NCBI RefSeq assembly: GCF_029382225.1
Contig: NZ_JARLTC010000002.1
Span: forward strand, 682,001 to 746,000
DNA: 64,000 bases
Origin: Spongiactinospora sp. TRM90649
GTDB taxonomy: Bacteria; Actinomycetota; Actinomycetes; Streptosporangiales; Streptosporangiaceae
Reading direction: 5' to 3'
Under the pieces are notes generated by a model that was not told where the DNA came from, ran no database searches, and saw only the letters and a list, made by a program, of their open reading frames with translations. Shown piece after piece: positions 1 to 8,878 of the stretch. Both the position numbers and the translations under genes were made by a program. Each line of letters begins with the position of its first letter. Position 1 is the stretch's first letter.

Positions 1-612
1 ATCCTGCCGCACGACCTGTTCGCGCTGCTGCTTGAGCATCGCGGGCTGTGGGAACGGCCGGGCACCCGGCGCGGGGTGGCGGTCACCGTCTCGTGCGGGT
101 CCATCGTCTCGCGGGTCTGCGCCGAGCAGGACCGGCCGCTCGCGGAGTGCCCGATCGGGTTCAAGCACATCGCCCCGCTGCTGGCCGAGGGCGCGGCCGG
201 GGCGGGCGCGGTGGGCGACCTGGCCTTCGCCCGCTACGGCCGCGACCGCGATCCCGCCGTGGCGATCGCGCTGCTCGACCGGCTGGTGGCGGCGACCGGG
301 CAGCCCCGCGTCGGCCTGCTCACCACCGCCCTGGCCGCGCGGCACGGGCCGAGCCACTGGACCGAGCTGCACCTGCCCCGGGTGCGGCTCGACGCCGCCG
401 GAGCCGAACGCGCGGCGGGCGCGCTCGGGCTCCCCGTGCGCGGGGTCGGCCGCACCGACGGCACCAAGTTCCTGCTGCCCGACGGGCAGTGGCTGCTGAT
501 CCGCCCGTCCTCCACCGAGGGCGGCACCCGCGTGTTCAGCGAGATGCGCGACCCGGCCCGGCAGCGCGACCTGCTCACCCGCCTGACCCGCGACCTGGAG
601 GGCCGGGGATGA
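1..612 (+). CDS. phosphohexomutase (phosphoglucomutase/phosphomannomutase family), C-terminal part
   Basis: The gene enters from the left edge and its last 203 codons are visible. The reading frame is open from base 1. The family's C-terminal half is recognisable: a VTVSCGSIVSRVC strand, then CPIGFKHIAPLL, which matches the PVGFKxI motif of domain 3, and finally GTKFLLPDGQWLLIRPSSTE, the phosphate-binding RPSGTEP-type loop of domain 4. Enzymes of this family move a phosphate between C1 and C6 of a hexose. One oddity is that the sugar-binding GGEESGG loop expected after the GFK motif is missing; the segment reads VGDLAFARYGRDRDPA. The sugar substrate may therefore be unusual or the protein may have a different job. 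The stop overlaps the next start (ATGA), so the two genes are translationally coupled. Confidence 0.8.
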   Translation: MLPHDLFALLLEHRGLWERPGTRRGVAVTVSCGSIVSRVCAEQDRPLAECPIGFKHIAPLLAEGAAGAGAVGDLAFARYGRDRDPAVAIALLDRLVAATGQPRVGLLTTALAARHGPSHWTELHLPRVRLDAAGAERAAGALGLPVRGVGRTDGTKFLLPDGQWLLIRPSSTEGGTRVFSEMRDPARQRDLLTRLTRDLEGRG

Positions 613-1202
613 CGCTGGAACTGCTGCTGGTGCGGCACGCCGAAACGCCGTGCGCGCGGCGCCGGGTGTTCTGCGGCGACTGCGACACACCGCTCACCGA
701 CGGCGGGACGGAGGCCGCCGGGCGACTGGCGGCGGCGCTCGGGGACGGTCGGTTCGGCGCGGTGGACGCGGTGGTCAGCAGCCCCGCCGTGCGCGGCGCG
801 CTGACCTCCGGCCCGATCGCGGACCGGCTGGGGCTCAAGGCGCGCACCGACCCCCGGTGGGCGGAGCTGCGCTTCGGCGACTGGGAGGGCCTGGTGACCG
901 CGTCGGTCGAGCAGGGGGCCTGGGCGGACGACCCGGTGACGGTCGCGCCGCCCGGTGGCGAGCCGGGCGCGGCGGTGCTGGCCAGGACGGTGGCGGCGGT
1001 GCGCGACCTGGCGGACGCGCATCCCGGCGGGCGCGTCGTCGTGGTGTCCCACGCCCATGTCATCCGGCTGCTGCTGGCCCACGCGGGCGACCTCCCGCTG
1101 CGCGCCTACCGCGCCGGGGTCACGGTGCCCCCCGGTTCGCTGTCCGTGCTGCGGTACGGCGAGCGCGGGCTGCGGCTCGCGACCGGCCCGAACACCGTCT
1201 AA
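609..1202 (+). CDS. histidine phosphatase family protein (phosphoglycerate-mutase-like)
   Basis: 197 aa. The N-terminal LLLVRHAET is the RHG-type catalytic motif with the phospho-accepting His. A second catalytic His lies in VVVVSHAHVIRLLL near the C-terminus, and the conserved Glu is in ELRFGDWEG. This is the compact, soluble bacterial form of the family, close to alpha-ribazole phosphatase and broad-specificity phosphatases (CobC/GpmB-like). The start overlaps the mutase stop by 4 bp, so it probably acts on a sugar phosphate or related metabolite made by that enzyme. Substrate cannot be told from sequence. An alternative upstream extension in the same frame (from base 48) is only a shadow of the mutase gene. 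Confidence 0.8.
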   Translation: MTLELLLVRHAETPCARRRVFCGDCDTPLTDGGTEAAGRLAAALGDGRFGAVDAVVSSPAVRGALTSGPIADRLGLKARTDPRWAELRFGDWEGLVTASVEQGAWADDPVTVAPPGGEPGAAVLARTVAAVRDLADAHPGGRVVVVSHAHVIRLLLAHAGDLPLRAYRAGVTVPPGSLSVLRYGERGLRLATGPNTV

Positions 1203-1226
1203 GTCACACCGTCTGAGAGGAGCGGC

Positions 1227-2699
1227 ATGGCGACCGGGGGTTTCGACTACCTGGTGCTCGGGGGCGGCGTCGCGGGATGCGTGCTGGCCGGACGCCTCAC
1301 CGAGCGGAACGGCCTGCGGGTCGGGCTGGTCGAGGGCGGCCCCGACCACGGCCCCGGCCGCGAGGGCTGGCCGGGCGGGCTGCGCGACGCGCGGCTGCTG
1401 CCGAGAGACGAGGTGTGGGACGGCGACGGCCCGCCGTACCGGCTGCGGGGCAAGGTGCTCGGCGGTTCCTCCAGCGTGAACGGGTGCTGGCACACCTGGG
1501 GCGCACCCGGGGACTTCGCCGAGTGGGCGGCGCTGGGCGGGCCGCACCTCTGCGCCGGGGCGCTGGAGCCGTACCGGCTGCGGGCGGTGCGGGCCATGGG
1601 GCTGCGCGAGGTGCCCGACGGCGAGCTGACCGCGTGGGCCACGGCGAGCCTGGCGGCGGCGGCCGAGCTGGGCTACCCGGAGATCGCCGACATGGCCGCG
1701 CTGGGGCCGCCGCGCGGCGCGGGACGCCCACCGATCAACGCGGCCGGGCACGAGCGGGTCAACGCCGCCCAGGCGTACCTGCGGCGCGACCGCCCCGGCC
1801 TGGAGATCATGGCGGGCGCGCTGGCCGACCGGCTGGTGATCGAACGCGGCCGGGTGACCGGCGTGCGGGTGATCCGCGGCGGCGTGGCCGAGACTCTGCG
1901 GGCCGAGCGCTACCTGCTCACCGCCGGGACCTACGGTTCGCCGGGGGTGCTGCTGCGCAGCGGCGTCGGACCCGCCGACGACCTGCGGCGGCTGGGCATC
2001 GAGGTGGCGCTCGACCTTCCGGCCGTCGGCGCGAACCTGATCGACCACCCGTCGCGGACGCTGCGGCTCGCGCCGTCCCCCGGCCTGACCGCCGCGCTGC
2101 GCGCGCAGGAGGAGGCCGACGGCCTCTACCCCAGCCAGGTCGCGATCAAAGCGGGCAGCGCCGCCTGCCCCCCGGGCACCTGGGACCTGCACCTGCTGCC
2201 GATCGCGGGCGCTCCGCTGTTCGGCACGCTGCCGCCCGGACACTATGAGGTCGGCGTCACGGCCTTCCTGATGAAGCCGCGTTCGCGGGGCCGGGTATCG
2301 ATCCCGTCCGCCGACCCGGCCGCGCCGCCGATCATCGAGCCGGGCTTCCTCACCGATCCCGGCGGCCACGACCGCACCGCGCTCGGCGACGGCCTGCGCC
2401 TGGCGGGCGAGCTGGCCGCCACCGGGCCGCTGCGCACCCGAGCCTCCCCCGCCGGGCCGCCGTCGGCGGCGGTCGGCACCTACTGGCATCCCGTCGGCAC
2501 CTGCGCGATGGGACCGGGCGACAGCCGCGACGCCGTGGTGGACGGCCACGGCAAGGTCCACGGCTTGTCCGGGCTGTGGATCGCCGACGCCTCGATCATG
2601 CCGTCCATTCCTCGCTGCAACACCCAGTTGCCGACCCTGGCGCTGGCCGAACTCCTCGCGGAGGCATTTCTTGGACAGCGCACCTCACCGGGCGCCTGA
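1227..2699 (+). CDS. GMC-family FAD-dependent oxidoreductase
   Basis: 490 aa, with a GAGAGGAG ribosome binding site just before the ATG. The N-terminus has the FAD-binding Rossmann motif LGGGVAGCVLAGRL, and GKVLGGSSSVNG is the first GMC signature. The second signature region (LLTAGTYGSPGVLLRSGVGP) is clear. The C-terminus carries the catalytic GTYWHPVGTCAMG His and ends with IADASIMPSIPRCNTQLPTLALAE. Members oxidise alcohols such as choline, cholesterol, polyethylene glycol or glucose. Several dozen residues of the usual substrate-binding region are missing compared with choline dehydrogenase (about 550 aa). The stop overlaps the following MFS gene by 29 bp, which suggests a compact oxidation/transport pair. 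Confidence 0.85.
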   Translation: MATGGFDYLVLGGGVAGCVLAGRLTERNGLRVGLVEGGPDHGPGREGWPGGLRDARLLPRDEVWDGDGPPYRLRGKVLGGSSSVNGCWHTWGAPGDFAEWAALGGPHLCAGALEPYRLRAVRAMGLREVPDGELTAWATASLAAAAELGYPEIADMAALGPPRGAGRPPINAAGHERVNAAQAYLRRDRPGLEIMAGALADRLVIERGRVTGVRVIRGGVAETLRAERYLLTAGTYGSPGVLLRSGVGPADDLRRLGIEVALDLPAVGANLIDHPSRTLRLAPSPGLTAALRAQEEADGLYPSQVAIKAGSAACPPGTWDLHLLPIAGAPLFGTLPPGHYEVGVTAFLMKPRSRGRVSIPSADPAAPPIIEPGFLTDPGGHDRTALGDGLRLAGELAATGPLRTRASPAGPPSAAVGTYWHPVGTCAMGPGDSRDAVVDGHGKVHGLSGLWIADASIMPSIPRCNTQLPTLALAELLAEAFLGQRTSPGA

Positions 2700-3957
2700 C
2701 CGGGCACCTGATCAGGCCGACCGCACCTACCGGCGGCTCGCGGCAGGCAGCCTGCTCACCTCGTTCGCGGGCAGCGCCCCCAGTGCGCTGTATCCCCTCT
2801 ACCAGCGCGAATGGGGATTCCCCGGCTGGCTGCTCACCGTGGTCTTCGCGGTGTTCGTCGCGGGCATCATCGTGGCGCTCCCGGCCGCGCCGGTCTCCAA
2901 CCGGCTCGGCCGCCGCCCGGTGCTGCTCACGGCGGTGGCCTGCTGCCTGCTGGGCACGGCGCTGCTGCTGGTACCCGGCCTGCCCAACCTGCTGACGGCC
3001 AGCGCGGTGCTGGGGTTCGGCGTCGGCCTCTACCAGACCACGGTGAACGCGGCCCTGGTCGAGCTGGTCCCCGCCGGCCGGGCCACGGCGACGCCGGAAC
3101 CCGCCATGGCGGAGGCCCGGACGGCGCACACCTCGCCCGCCGACCGTGACGCGGGCTCCGGTCCGCGTGCGGCGCTGGACCGCCGGGTGGCGCGGGCGAC
3201 GCTGGCCAGCTCACGGATGGGCGCGCTCGGCCTGGCGAGCGGTCCGCTGTGCGCGGGCCTGCTGGCCCAGTACGCCCCCGCGCCCACGATGCTGATCTAC
3301 CTGGCCGAGCTGGTCGCGCTGGCCGTCCTGCTGGCCGCGCTGGCCCGGACCCCGCTGGGCCGGGCGGTGCGTCCGGACACCGCCCCGAGCGCGCCCGCCC
3401 GCCCGGCGGCGGCGGGCCCGATCGCGCTGTTCGCCGCGATGGCGTTCTTCGCCTACGCCGGGGGAGCGTTCCTCAACGCCACCGGTTCGACGATCATGGT
3501 CACCTGGCTGCGGGTGGACAACCTCGCCGTGGGCGGGCTGGCGCTGGCCCTGATGTTCGGCTCCTCGGCCCTGGCCCAGACCTGGATCACCCGCACCGGC
3601 CCCGGCCCGCTCGTCCGCGCCGGTCTGGTCGCGGGCGTGGTGGGGCTGTTCTGCGTGGCCGTCGCGGTGGCCGCCGGTACGCCCGCGCTGATGCTCGCCG
3701 CCGCCGTGCTCGTCGGCATGGGGCAGGGCGGCGCGTACGCGGGCAGCCTGGCGCTGCTCAACCTGAGCGTGCCCGCCGCCCGGCTGGCCACCATGACCGG
3801 GCGCTACTACCTGGCCGCCTACGCCGGGGCGGCGCTGCCGTCGCTCGCGGCGGGCTGGGCCTTCGCCCAGGCGGGGCTGGCGACGGCGACGCTGCTGTTC
3901 GCCTGCGCGATCGGCGTCCCCGCGCTGTTCATCGCCGTCCGCACTCGATTCGCATAG
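2671..3957 (+). CDS. MFS transporter
   Basis: 428 aa with a TTG start; GGAGG lies 8-12 bp upstream inside the end of the GMC gene and decides this start. There are about 12 hydrophobic helices in two halves, split by a long charged loop (about residues 135-175). The MFS loop motif appears as SNRLGRRPVLL after helix 2. This is an inner-membrane, proton-driven transporter of unknown cargo. It overlaps the oxidoreductase gene and is probably in one operon with it. A badly decayed relative of this gene lies at 8.73-8.85 kb, so the region has held at least two copies. The stop codon falls in the palindromic operator that begins at 3957. Confidence 0.8.
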   Translation: MDSAPHRAPDRAPDQADRTYRRLAAGSLLTSFAGSAPSALYPLYQREWGFPGWLLTVVFAVFVAGIIVALPAAPVSNRLGRRPVLLTAVACCLLGTALLLVPGLPNLLTASAVLGFGVGLYQTTVNAALVELVPAGRATATPEPAMAEARTAHTSPADRDAGSGPRAALDRRVARATLASSRMGALGLASGPLCAGLLAQYAPAPTMLIYLAELVALAVLLAALARTPLGRAVRPDTAPSAPARPAAAGPIALFAAMAFFAYAGGAFLNATGSTIMVTWLRVDNLAVGGLALALMFGSSALAQTWITRTGPGPLVRAGLVAGVVGLFCVAVAVAAGTPALMLAAAVLVGMGQGGAYAGSLALLNLSVPAARLATMTGRYYLAAYAGAALPSLAAGWAFAQAGLATATLLFACAIGVPALFIAVRTRFA

Positions 3958-3975
3958 TTCACAAAATTCGTGAAC
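3957..3975. promoter_or_regulatory. operator palindrome (copy 1) before the ABC exporter operon
   Basis: GTTCACAAAATTCGTGAAC: 6-bp perfect arms (GTTCAC/GTGAAC) with a 7-bp AT-rich centre, 18 bp before the ABC ATPase start. A near-identical 19-mer lies at 6953-6971 in front of the regulator gene. It is the likely binding site of the MarR/GbsR-like protein encoded at 6420-6935. Confidence 0.7.
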
Positions 3976-3993
3976 TTGATGTAACTTGCTTGG

Positions 3994-4905
3994 ATGACAG
4001 ATGCGATCAGCGTGTCCGGGCTCGTCAAGTCGTTCGGCCGGACACGCGCGCTGGACGGGCTCGACCTGACCGTCCGCGCGGGCGAGGTCCACGGCTTCCT
4101 CGGCCCCAACGGGGCAGGGAAGTCGACCACCATCAGAATCCTGCTCGGCCTCGCCCGCGCCGACGCGGGCACCGCCCGCTTACTCGGCGGCGACCCCTGG
4201 GCGGACGCCACCGAGCTGCACCGCCGTCTGGCCTATGTGCCCGGCGACGTCACGCTGTGGCCCACGCTGTCCGGCGGCGAGGTGATCGACCTGCTCGGAC
4301 GGCTGCGCGGCGGCGTGGACGAGCGCCGCGAGCGGAGCCTGATCGAGCGCTTCGAACTCGACCCGCGCAAGCGGAGCCGGACCTACTCCAAGGGCAACCG
4401 GCAGAAGGTCGCCCTGGTCGCGGCGCTGGCCTCCGACACCGAGCTGCTCATCCTGGACGAACCGACCTCCGGCCTCGACCCGCTCATGGAGGCGGTGTTC
4501 CGGGAGTGCGTGGCCGAGGAGCGCACCCGGGGGCGGACGGTACTGCTGTCCAGCCACATCCTGTCGGAGGTGGAGGCGCTCTGCGACCGGGTGAGCATCA
4601 TCAGGAACGGGCGGATCGTGGAGTCGGGCACGCTGGCCGGGCTGCGCCACCTGACCCGCACGACGGTGGCGGCGGAGGTGGCGGGCACGCCGTCCGGGCT
4701 GGCCGGCCTGCCGGGGGTGCACGACCTGCGCGTGGACGGCGGACGCGTCTCCTGCCAGGTCGAGCCCGCGCACGTCGGCGAGCTGTTCCGGCGGCTGACC
4801 GAGCTGGGCCTGCGGGGGGTCACCGCCGCGCCGCCGAGCCTGGAGGATCTCTTCCTGCGGCACTACACCACCTCGGACGGCGAGCCCGCGCGAGCCGCTC
4901 GATGA
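3994..4905 (+). CDS. ABC transporter ATP-binding protein (drug-exporter type)
   Basis: 303 aa. Walker A is GPNGAGKST (about residue 37), the signature is present in altered form as [11 protein letters not shown], Walker B is [13 protein letters not shown], and the switch His is in [13 protein letters not shown]. The arrangement, with an extra C-terminal domain of about 80 aa ending in [11 protein letters not shown], is typical of exporters of the DrrA/TipA-induced type that pair with one large permease. It is followed by its permease with a 4-bp overlap. Codon 63 is TTA (4180-4182), which is rare in this DNA and would make translation depend on the bldA-type leucyl tRNA. Expression is likely controlled through the 3957-3975 palindrome. 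Confidence 0.9.
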   Translation: MTDAISVSGLVKSFGRTRALDGLDLTVRAGEVHGFLGPNGAGKSTTIRILLGLARADAGTARLLGGDPWADATELHRRLAYVPGDVTLWPTLSGGEVIDLLGRLRGGVDERRERSLIERFELDPRKRSRTYSKGNRQKVALVAALASDTELLILDEPTSGLDPLMEAVFRECVAEERTRGRTVLLSSHILSEVEALCDRVSIIRNGRIVESGTLAGLRHLTRTTVAAEVAGTPSGLAGLPGVHDLRVDGGRVSCQVEPAHVGELFRRLTELGLRGVTAAPPSLEDLFLRHYTTSDGEPARAAR

Positions 4906-6491
4906 GCGCCCTGACCGGCACCGGCACGCTCGTCCGGCTCGTCCTGCGCCGCGACCGCCTCCTGCTGCCGCTGTGGATCCTGCCCGCCGCCGCCTTCCCC
5001 GCCGCCATCGCGGGCAGCACCGCCGAGCTGTACCCGACCGCCGGCGCCCTGCTCGGCGCGGCCCGCGCGGCGATGGCCAATCCGGCGCAGATCGCCATGC
5101 GCGGCCCGGTGTACGACACGGGTGTCGGCGGGCTGACCGCGCACACCGTGACCGCGTCCGGCGGCATGCTGCTCGGCCTGGTGAGCCTGCTGCTGGTGAT
5201 CCGGCACACCCGGGCCGAGGAGGAGTCCGGCCGCCGCGAGCTGCTCGGCGCGGGAGCGGTGGGCAGGCACGCGCCGCTGACGGCGGCGCTGGCCGTGGTG
5301 CTCGCCGCGAACCTGGTGATCGCCGCGCTGATGGTCGCCGGGCTGGCGGGCTCGGGCCTGCCGCTCGCCGGGTCCGTCACGCTGGCCCTGTCCCTGGCCG
5401 GGACGGGCTGGGCGTTCGCCGCCGTCGGCGCGCTCGCCGCGCAGCTCACCCAGGGCACCGGGCCGGCCAGGGGGCTCGGCGTCGGCGCGTTCATCGTCTG
5501 CTTCCTGGTCCGCGCGGTGGGCGACGCCACCGGGACGGACTGGCCCGGATGGCTGTCGCCGCTGGGCTGGGCCGCACGGACCCGCGCGTTCGCCGACGAG
5601 CGGTGGTGGTTCCTCGCGCCGACCGTGGCGCTGGTCGCGGTGCTGCTGTACGCCTCCTACCGGCTGTCGGCGCGGCGCGACCTGGCCGCCGGAGTGCTGC
5701 CCGCGCGGCCCGGACCGGCCGGCGCGCCTCCCGGGCTGAACGGCGTGCTCGCGCTGGCCTGGCGGGCGCAGCGCGGCCAGGCGGCGGCCTGGGTCGCCGG
5801 GTTCGCGGCGGGGGGCCTCGCGCTCGGCGGCGCGGTCTCCGCCGGGATCGACGACCAGCTCGACGCCCCGGCGATCAGAACGATGATCGCCGAGCTGGGC
5901 GGGGGGCACGCCGAGCCGTCCGCGTTCTTCGTCAACTACCTGCTGTCCATGCTGGCCTGGATCGTGGCCGCGCACGGCATCCTGTCCGCGCTGCGGATGC
6001 GCGCCGAGGAGTCCTCGGGCCGGGCCGACCTGCTGCTCGCCACTCCGACGAGCCGCGCCCGCTGGGCGTCCGGCCATCTGCTGACCGCGCTGGCGGTGTC
6101 CGGGGCGTCGATGACGGCGCTCGGCTCGGGCGCCGGGCTCGGCTACGGAGTGAGCGGCGGCGACCTCGGCATGTTCCCAGTGGTCCTCGGGGCGGCGCTG
6201 GCCTACCTGCCCGCCGTGTGGGTGATGACGGGCATCGCGGTGCTGCTCGCTGGGCTGCTGCCCCGGGCCTCGGCGGCGGCGTGGGCGATCTGGGCGGGGT
6301 TCATCGCGCTCGATGTCTTCGGCACGCTCGGCCAGGTGCCGGGACCGGTGCTGTCCGTGATCCCCTTCGTGCACGTGCCGTGGGTGGTGCTCGGGCAGGT
6401 CGCGGTGACGCCGCTGCTGCTACTGACCGCCGTGGCCGCCGCGCTGTTCGCCGCCGGATTCGCCGGGCTCCGCCGCCGCGACCTCGCCTGA
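4902..6491 (+). CDS. ABC transporter permease (two-repeat, exporter type)
   Basis: 529 aa, start ATG overlapping the ATPase stop (ATGA). About 12 membrane helices are arranged as two internal repeats of six: each repeat contains an RAEE-S-GR motif after a long helix ([18 protein letters not shown] and [18 protein letters not shown]). This duplicated architecture is known from the TetR/MarR-linked multidrug exporters of actinomycetes. It acts in the cytoplasmic membrane with the ATPase of 3994-4905. The last 72 bp overlap, tail to tail, the end of the regulator gene on the other strand. Confidence 0.85.
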   Translation: MSALTGTGTLVRLVLRRDRLLLPLWILPAAAFPAAIAGSTAELYPTAGALLGAARAAMANPAQIAMRGPVYDTGVGGLTAHTVTASGGMLLGLVSLLLVIRHTRAEEESGRRELLGAGAVGRHAPLTAALAVVLAANLVIAALMVAGLAGSGLPLAGSVTLALSLAGTGWAFAAVGALAAQLTQGTGPARGLGVGAFIVCFLVRAVGDATGTDWPGWLSPLGWAARTRAFADERWWFLAPTVALVAVLLYASYRLSARRDLAAGVLPARPGPAGAPPGLNGVLALAWRAQRGQAAAWVAGFAAGGLALGGAVSAGIDDQLDAPAIRTMIAELGGGHAEPSAFFVNYLLSMLAWIVAAHGILSALRMRAEESSGRADLLLATPTSRARWASGHLLTALAVSGASMTALGSGAGLGYGVSGGDLGMFPVVLGAALAYLPAVWVMTGIAVLLAGLLPRASAAAWAIWAGFIALDVFGTLGQVPGPVLSVIPFVHVPWVVLGQVAVTPLLLLTAVAAALFAAGFAGLRRRDLA

Positions 6492-6935
6492 CTCCTCACG
6501 CCACCGGTTCACCAGCGCGGGGACCTCGCGGCGGAGGAACGCGAAGAAGCTGCGGGTCTGCTCCAGACGCGCCCCCACGGGCGTGTCCGGAGCGAAGACC
6601 TCAAGCCCTTCGCGCGCGCCGTCCTCGAACCGCCGGAACACCTCCGCGCTGGACGAAGCCGCGGTGAACCAGGCGACCTGATCGACCCGGTAGCGGTCGC
6701 GCCGCTCGCCCGGATCGCGTTCACGGGTGACCATGCCGACCCGCATCAGGTACTTGATCGCGCCGGAGATCGCCGGCGGCCCCACCTGGAGGCGTTCGCC
6801 GAGTTCGGCGGCGGTGAGGTGACCGTCGTCGGAGACCAGCAGCGCGGCGAAGACCCTGGCCGCCATCCGGGGATAGCCGCTGTCGGACATGATCATCGCG
6901 AACCGCTCAAGGAAGCCCTGGGCGTCGAGTGTCAT
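6420..6935 (-). CDS. MarR/GbsR-type transcriptional regulator of the ABC exporter
   Basis: 171 aa. A winged helix is visible at about residues 24-80: LTAAELGERLQVGPPAISGAIKYLMRVGMVTRERDPGERRDRYRV. The rest is helical, with an Ala/Glu/Gly-rich tail produced where the gene overlaps the permease gene. Family members bind palindromes as dimers and are released by drugs or small solutes. The gene lies convergent with the exporter operon, and the same 19-bp palindrome is found 18 bp before its own start and before the exporter genes, so it most likely represses both. The last 20-25 residues look like a by-product of the overlap rather than a domain. Confidence 0.8.
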   Translation of the reverse strand: MTLDAQGFLERFAMIMSDSGYPRMAARVFAALLVSDDGHLTAAELGERLQVGPPAISGAIKYLMRVGMVTRERDPGERRDRYRVDQVAWFTAASSSAEVFRRFEDGAREGLEVFAPDTPVGARLEQTRSFFAFLRREVPALVNRWREESGEVAAAEPGESGGEQRGGHGGQ

Positions 6936-6952
6936 CCGCAGGATTTTACACA

Positions 6953-6971
6953 GTTCATGAAATCCGTGAAC
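6953..6971. promoter_or_regulatory. operator palindrome (copy 2) before the regulator gene
   Basis: GTTCATGAAATCCGTGAAC, 16 of 19 bases identical to the copy at 3957-3975. It lies 17 bp upstream of the regulator start and immediately after the stop of the hydrolase gene, the right place for autorepression. Confidence 0.7.
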
Positions 6972-6972
6972 C

Positions 6973-7857
6973 TCACACTCCCGCGTCGTCCAGGAACGAC
7001 AGCACGGCGGCGTTCACCTCGTCGGGGCGCTCCAGCGGGGCCAGGTGACCGGCCCGGTCGATGGACACGAACGTGGCGCGCGGGGCGCTGGCGGCGGCCT
7101 GCCGTACGGACCGCTCCCGGACCGCCTTGTCCAGCACGCCGTGCACCCACAGCGACGGCACGCCCAGCCGGTGCACGTGAGGGAGGTGGTTCAGGCGCAT
7201 CCGCCACGGGCCGTACGCGGTGATCTGCCAGTCGTCGAGCGCCCGCTCGCCGTGTGCCAGCCGCAGGCGGGCCTCGGCCTCTATGAGGGCCATCACCTCC
7301 TCGAAATCGGGGGTGTCCGCGCCCGCCGCGAACTGGCGCTCCATCGTCCGCCGCAGGTACGACGGCGAGGCCACCCATCGCGTCGCGTAGCGCAGGAGCC
7401 GGTCGGAACGCAGCCCCAGCCAGGTCAGGAAGTGCGGCGGGCGGGTGCGGTCCAGCCCGCCGGGGCTGATCGCCACCAGCGCCGCGACCCGCTCGGGCCG
7501 GGACAGCGCGTACCCGATCGCGACGCCGCCGCCCATGGACAGCCCGGCGAGCGTGGCCCGGCCGATCTCCAAGTGGTCCAGCACGCCGTCCACGGCGGCG
7601 GCCATGGCGGGCTGGTCGAGCGTGCCCTGCCAGGGACGCGATCCGCCGTGGCGGGGCATGTCGATGGCCACGACCCGCCGTTCGCGGGCCAGTTCGGGCA
7701 TCAGGTGCCGCCAGATGAGCGGGGCGGTGTCCAGCATCGCGCCGTGCAGCAGCAGCACCGGCGGGCGATCCCCGGCCACGGGCCCGGCCTCGTACAGGCA
7801 CAGCGGGCCGCCGGGCAGGCGGATCGTCCGGGGGTCGGCGAAGACGGAGGGGGTCAC
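6973..7857 (-). CDS. alpha/beta-fold hydrolase
   Basis: 294 aa from a GTG that overlaps the TetR gene stop (GTGA). The oxyanion-hole motif is LLLHGAML, the nucleophile elbow is AGLSMGGGVAIG (Ser), the acid lies in HGVLDKAV and the catalytic His in RAGHLAPLERP. All three triad members are therefore present. The family contains esterases, lactonases and C-C bond hydrolases. It is cotranscribed with and downstream of a TetR regulator, which is a common arrangement for a ligand-induced detoxifying hydrolase. Substrate unknown. Confidence 0.85.
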   Translation of the reverse strand: MTPSVFADPRTIRLPGGPLCLYEAGPVAGDRPPVLLLHGAMLDTAPLIWRHLMPELARERRVVAIDMPRHGGSRPWQGTLDQPAMAAAVDGVLDHLEIGRATLAGLSMGGGVAIGYALSRPERVAALVAISPGGLDRTRPPHFLTWLGLRSDRLLRYATRWVASPSYLRRTMERQFAAGADTPDFEEVMALIEAEARLRLAHGERALDDWQITAYGPWRMRLNHLPHVHRLGVPSLWVHGVLDKAVRERSVRQAAASAPRATFVSIDRAGHLAPLERPDEVNAAVLSFLDDAGV

Positions 7858-8525
7858 AGGGCGTCCACCTGCCCTCCGAGGCGGTCGAGCAGCCGGGCGT
7901 GCGCGTGCCTGGCGGCGGGACCGCCGCGCTCGGCGCCGGTCTCCCAGCCCGCCTCGATCAGGCCGGCCATCAGGCCGATCGCCTGATCCAGGTGTCCCGG
8001 GGTGAGCGCCCCCAGGGTGGCCGACGCGTTGGCCAGGCCGACCGCGAACACCGACATCATCAACGACGCGGCCCCGGGGTCGAGGTCGGCCCGAAGCAGC
8101 CCGGCCGCGCGCAGGTCGTCGACGTAGTGGGCGAGCCAGTCCATCCGGGGGCCGTAGCGCTCGGCGCCCTTGTCCCGCAGGTGCTCGCCGAGGACGCCGT
8201 CGTCGGACAGGTAGACGGCCAGCATCAGCCGGTCGCCGAGCAGCGCCGTCAGCGCGAACCGGTAGACGGCTGACAGCGGCACCGGCCCGTCCTCGGCCGC
8301 CACCCGGTCGCGCACCGCCTGGGCGAGCGAGCGCACGGACCGGGTGAGCAGCGCGTCGAGCAGCGCCTCCTTGGACGCGAAGTCGAGGTAGATCGCACCC
8401 TTGCCGACCCCGCAGCGCTGCGCGATCTCGGCGATGGTGGCGTGCCGGAAGCCCTTCTCCAGGATGACGTCGCGGGCGTGGGCCAGGATCACGTTGGCCC
8501 GGTCGGGGATCGTCGCGCGGGGCAT
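7854..8525 (-). CDS. TetR family transcriptional regulator
   Basis: 223 aa, with GGAGGAG ahead of the ATG. The N-terminal HTH is typical: VILEKGFRHATIAEIAQRCGVGKGAIYLDFASKEALLDALL (about residues 18-60). The C-terminal ligand-binding domain is all-helical and not diagnostic. It probably represses its own operon with the downstream hydrolase. A CGTAGTG/CACTACG inverted pair lies 18-51 bp upstream of the start and could be part of the operator. Confidence 0.85.
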   Translation of the reverse strand: MPRATIPDRANVILAHARDVILEKGFRHATIAEIAQRCGVGKGAIYLDFASKEALLDALLTRSVRSLAQAVRDRVAAEDGPVPLSAVYRFALTALLGDRLMLAVYLSDDGVLGEHLRDKGAERYGPRMDWLAHYVDDLRAAGLLRADLDPGAASLMMSVFAVGLANASATLGALTPGHLDQAIGLMAGLIEAGWETGAERGGPAARHAHARLLDRLGGQVDAL

Positions 8526-8542
8526 GTGCCTCCTCCGGTCGG

Positions 8543-8576
8543 CGTAGTGACCAGAATGGCACGCGCGTCCACTACG
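8543..8576. promoter_or_regulatory. possible TetR operator upstream of the TetR/hydrolase pair
   Basis: CGTAGTG (8543-8549) and CACTACG (8570-8576) form a perfect 7-bp inverted repeat with a 20-bp centre in the promoter region of the TetR gene. The spacing is longer than in many TetR sites, so this is tentative. Confidence 0.35.
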
Positions 8577-8727
8577 TCCGCGTCCGGGGCCGCTCTTCGC
8601 ACTGACGCGAAGCCCAAACCGCGGCCGAGCCGTTGCCCGACGGCCCAAGCCCTCGCTACGGATGAGCACGCAGATCGCTCGCGCATCGAACTCCGCTGTG
8701 CGCCGCTGACGGCCGGCGCGGTACCGG

Positions 8728-8852
8728 GGTTCGGCGTCCAGCCGCATCAGGCCACGGTGAACGCGGCCCTGATCCAGACCTGGATCACCCGCGTGGCGGG
8801 GCCCGATCGGCGTCCCCGCGCTGATCGTCGTGGTCCGCTCTCGGTTCGCGGT
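8728..8852 (+). pseudogene. shattered remnant of an MFS transporter gene related to 2671-3957
   Basis: Three short pieces of an MFS gene lie head to tail here with the middle parts deleted. Piece one reads GFGVQPHQATVNAALI and matches GFGVGLYQTTVNAALV of the intact transporter (about 3010-3060). Piece two, QTWITR, matches the intact gene near 3580-3597. Piece three, after a frame change, reads IGVPALIVVVRSRFA and matches IGVPALFIAVRTRFA at the C-terminus of the intact protein. At the base level the three matches are long and in the same order. No functional product is possible. The rest of the 8526-8878 gap shows nothing else apart from the TetR promoter region. Confidence 0.7.
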
Positions 8853-8878
8853 TCACGATCCGCCGGCGAACGACACCA

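Noticed and set aside
234..2561. Very long open frame on the minus strand through the phosphatase and GMC genes
   Set aside because: High-GC coding DNA gives long antisense frames; the product is rich in Arg, Ala, Gly and His with no domain, and the plus-strand genes are clear.
3249..4901. Open frame upstream of the permease in the same frame
   Set aside because: It runs through the MFS and ATPase genes in another frame and is Arg-rich nonsense; the permease starts at ATG 4902, coupled to the ATPase stop.
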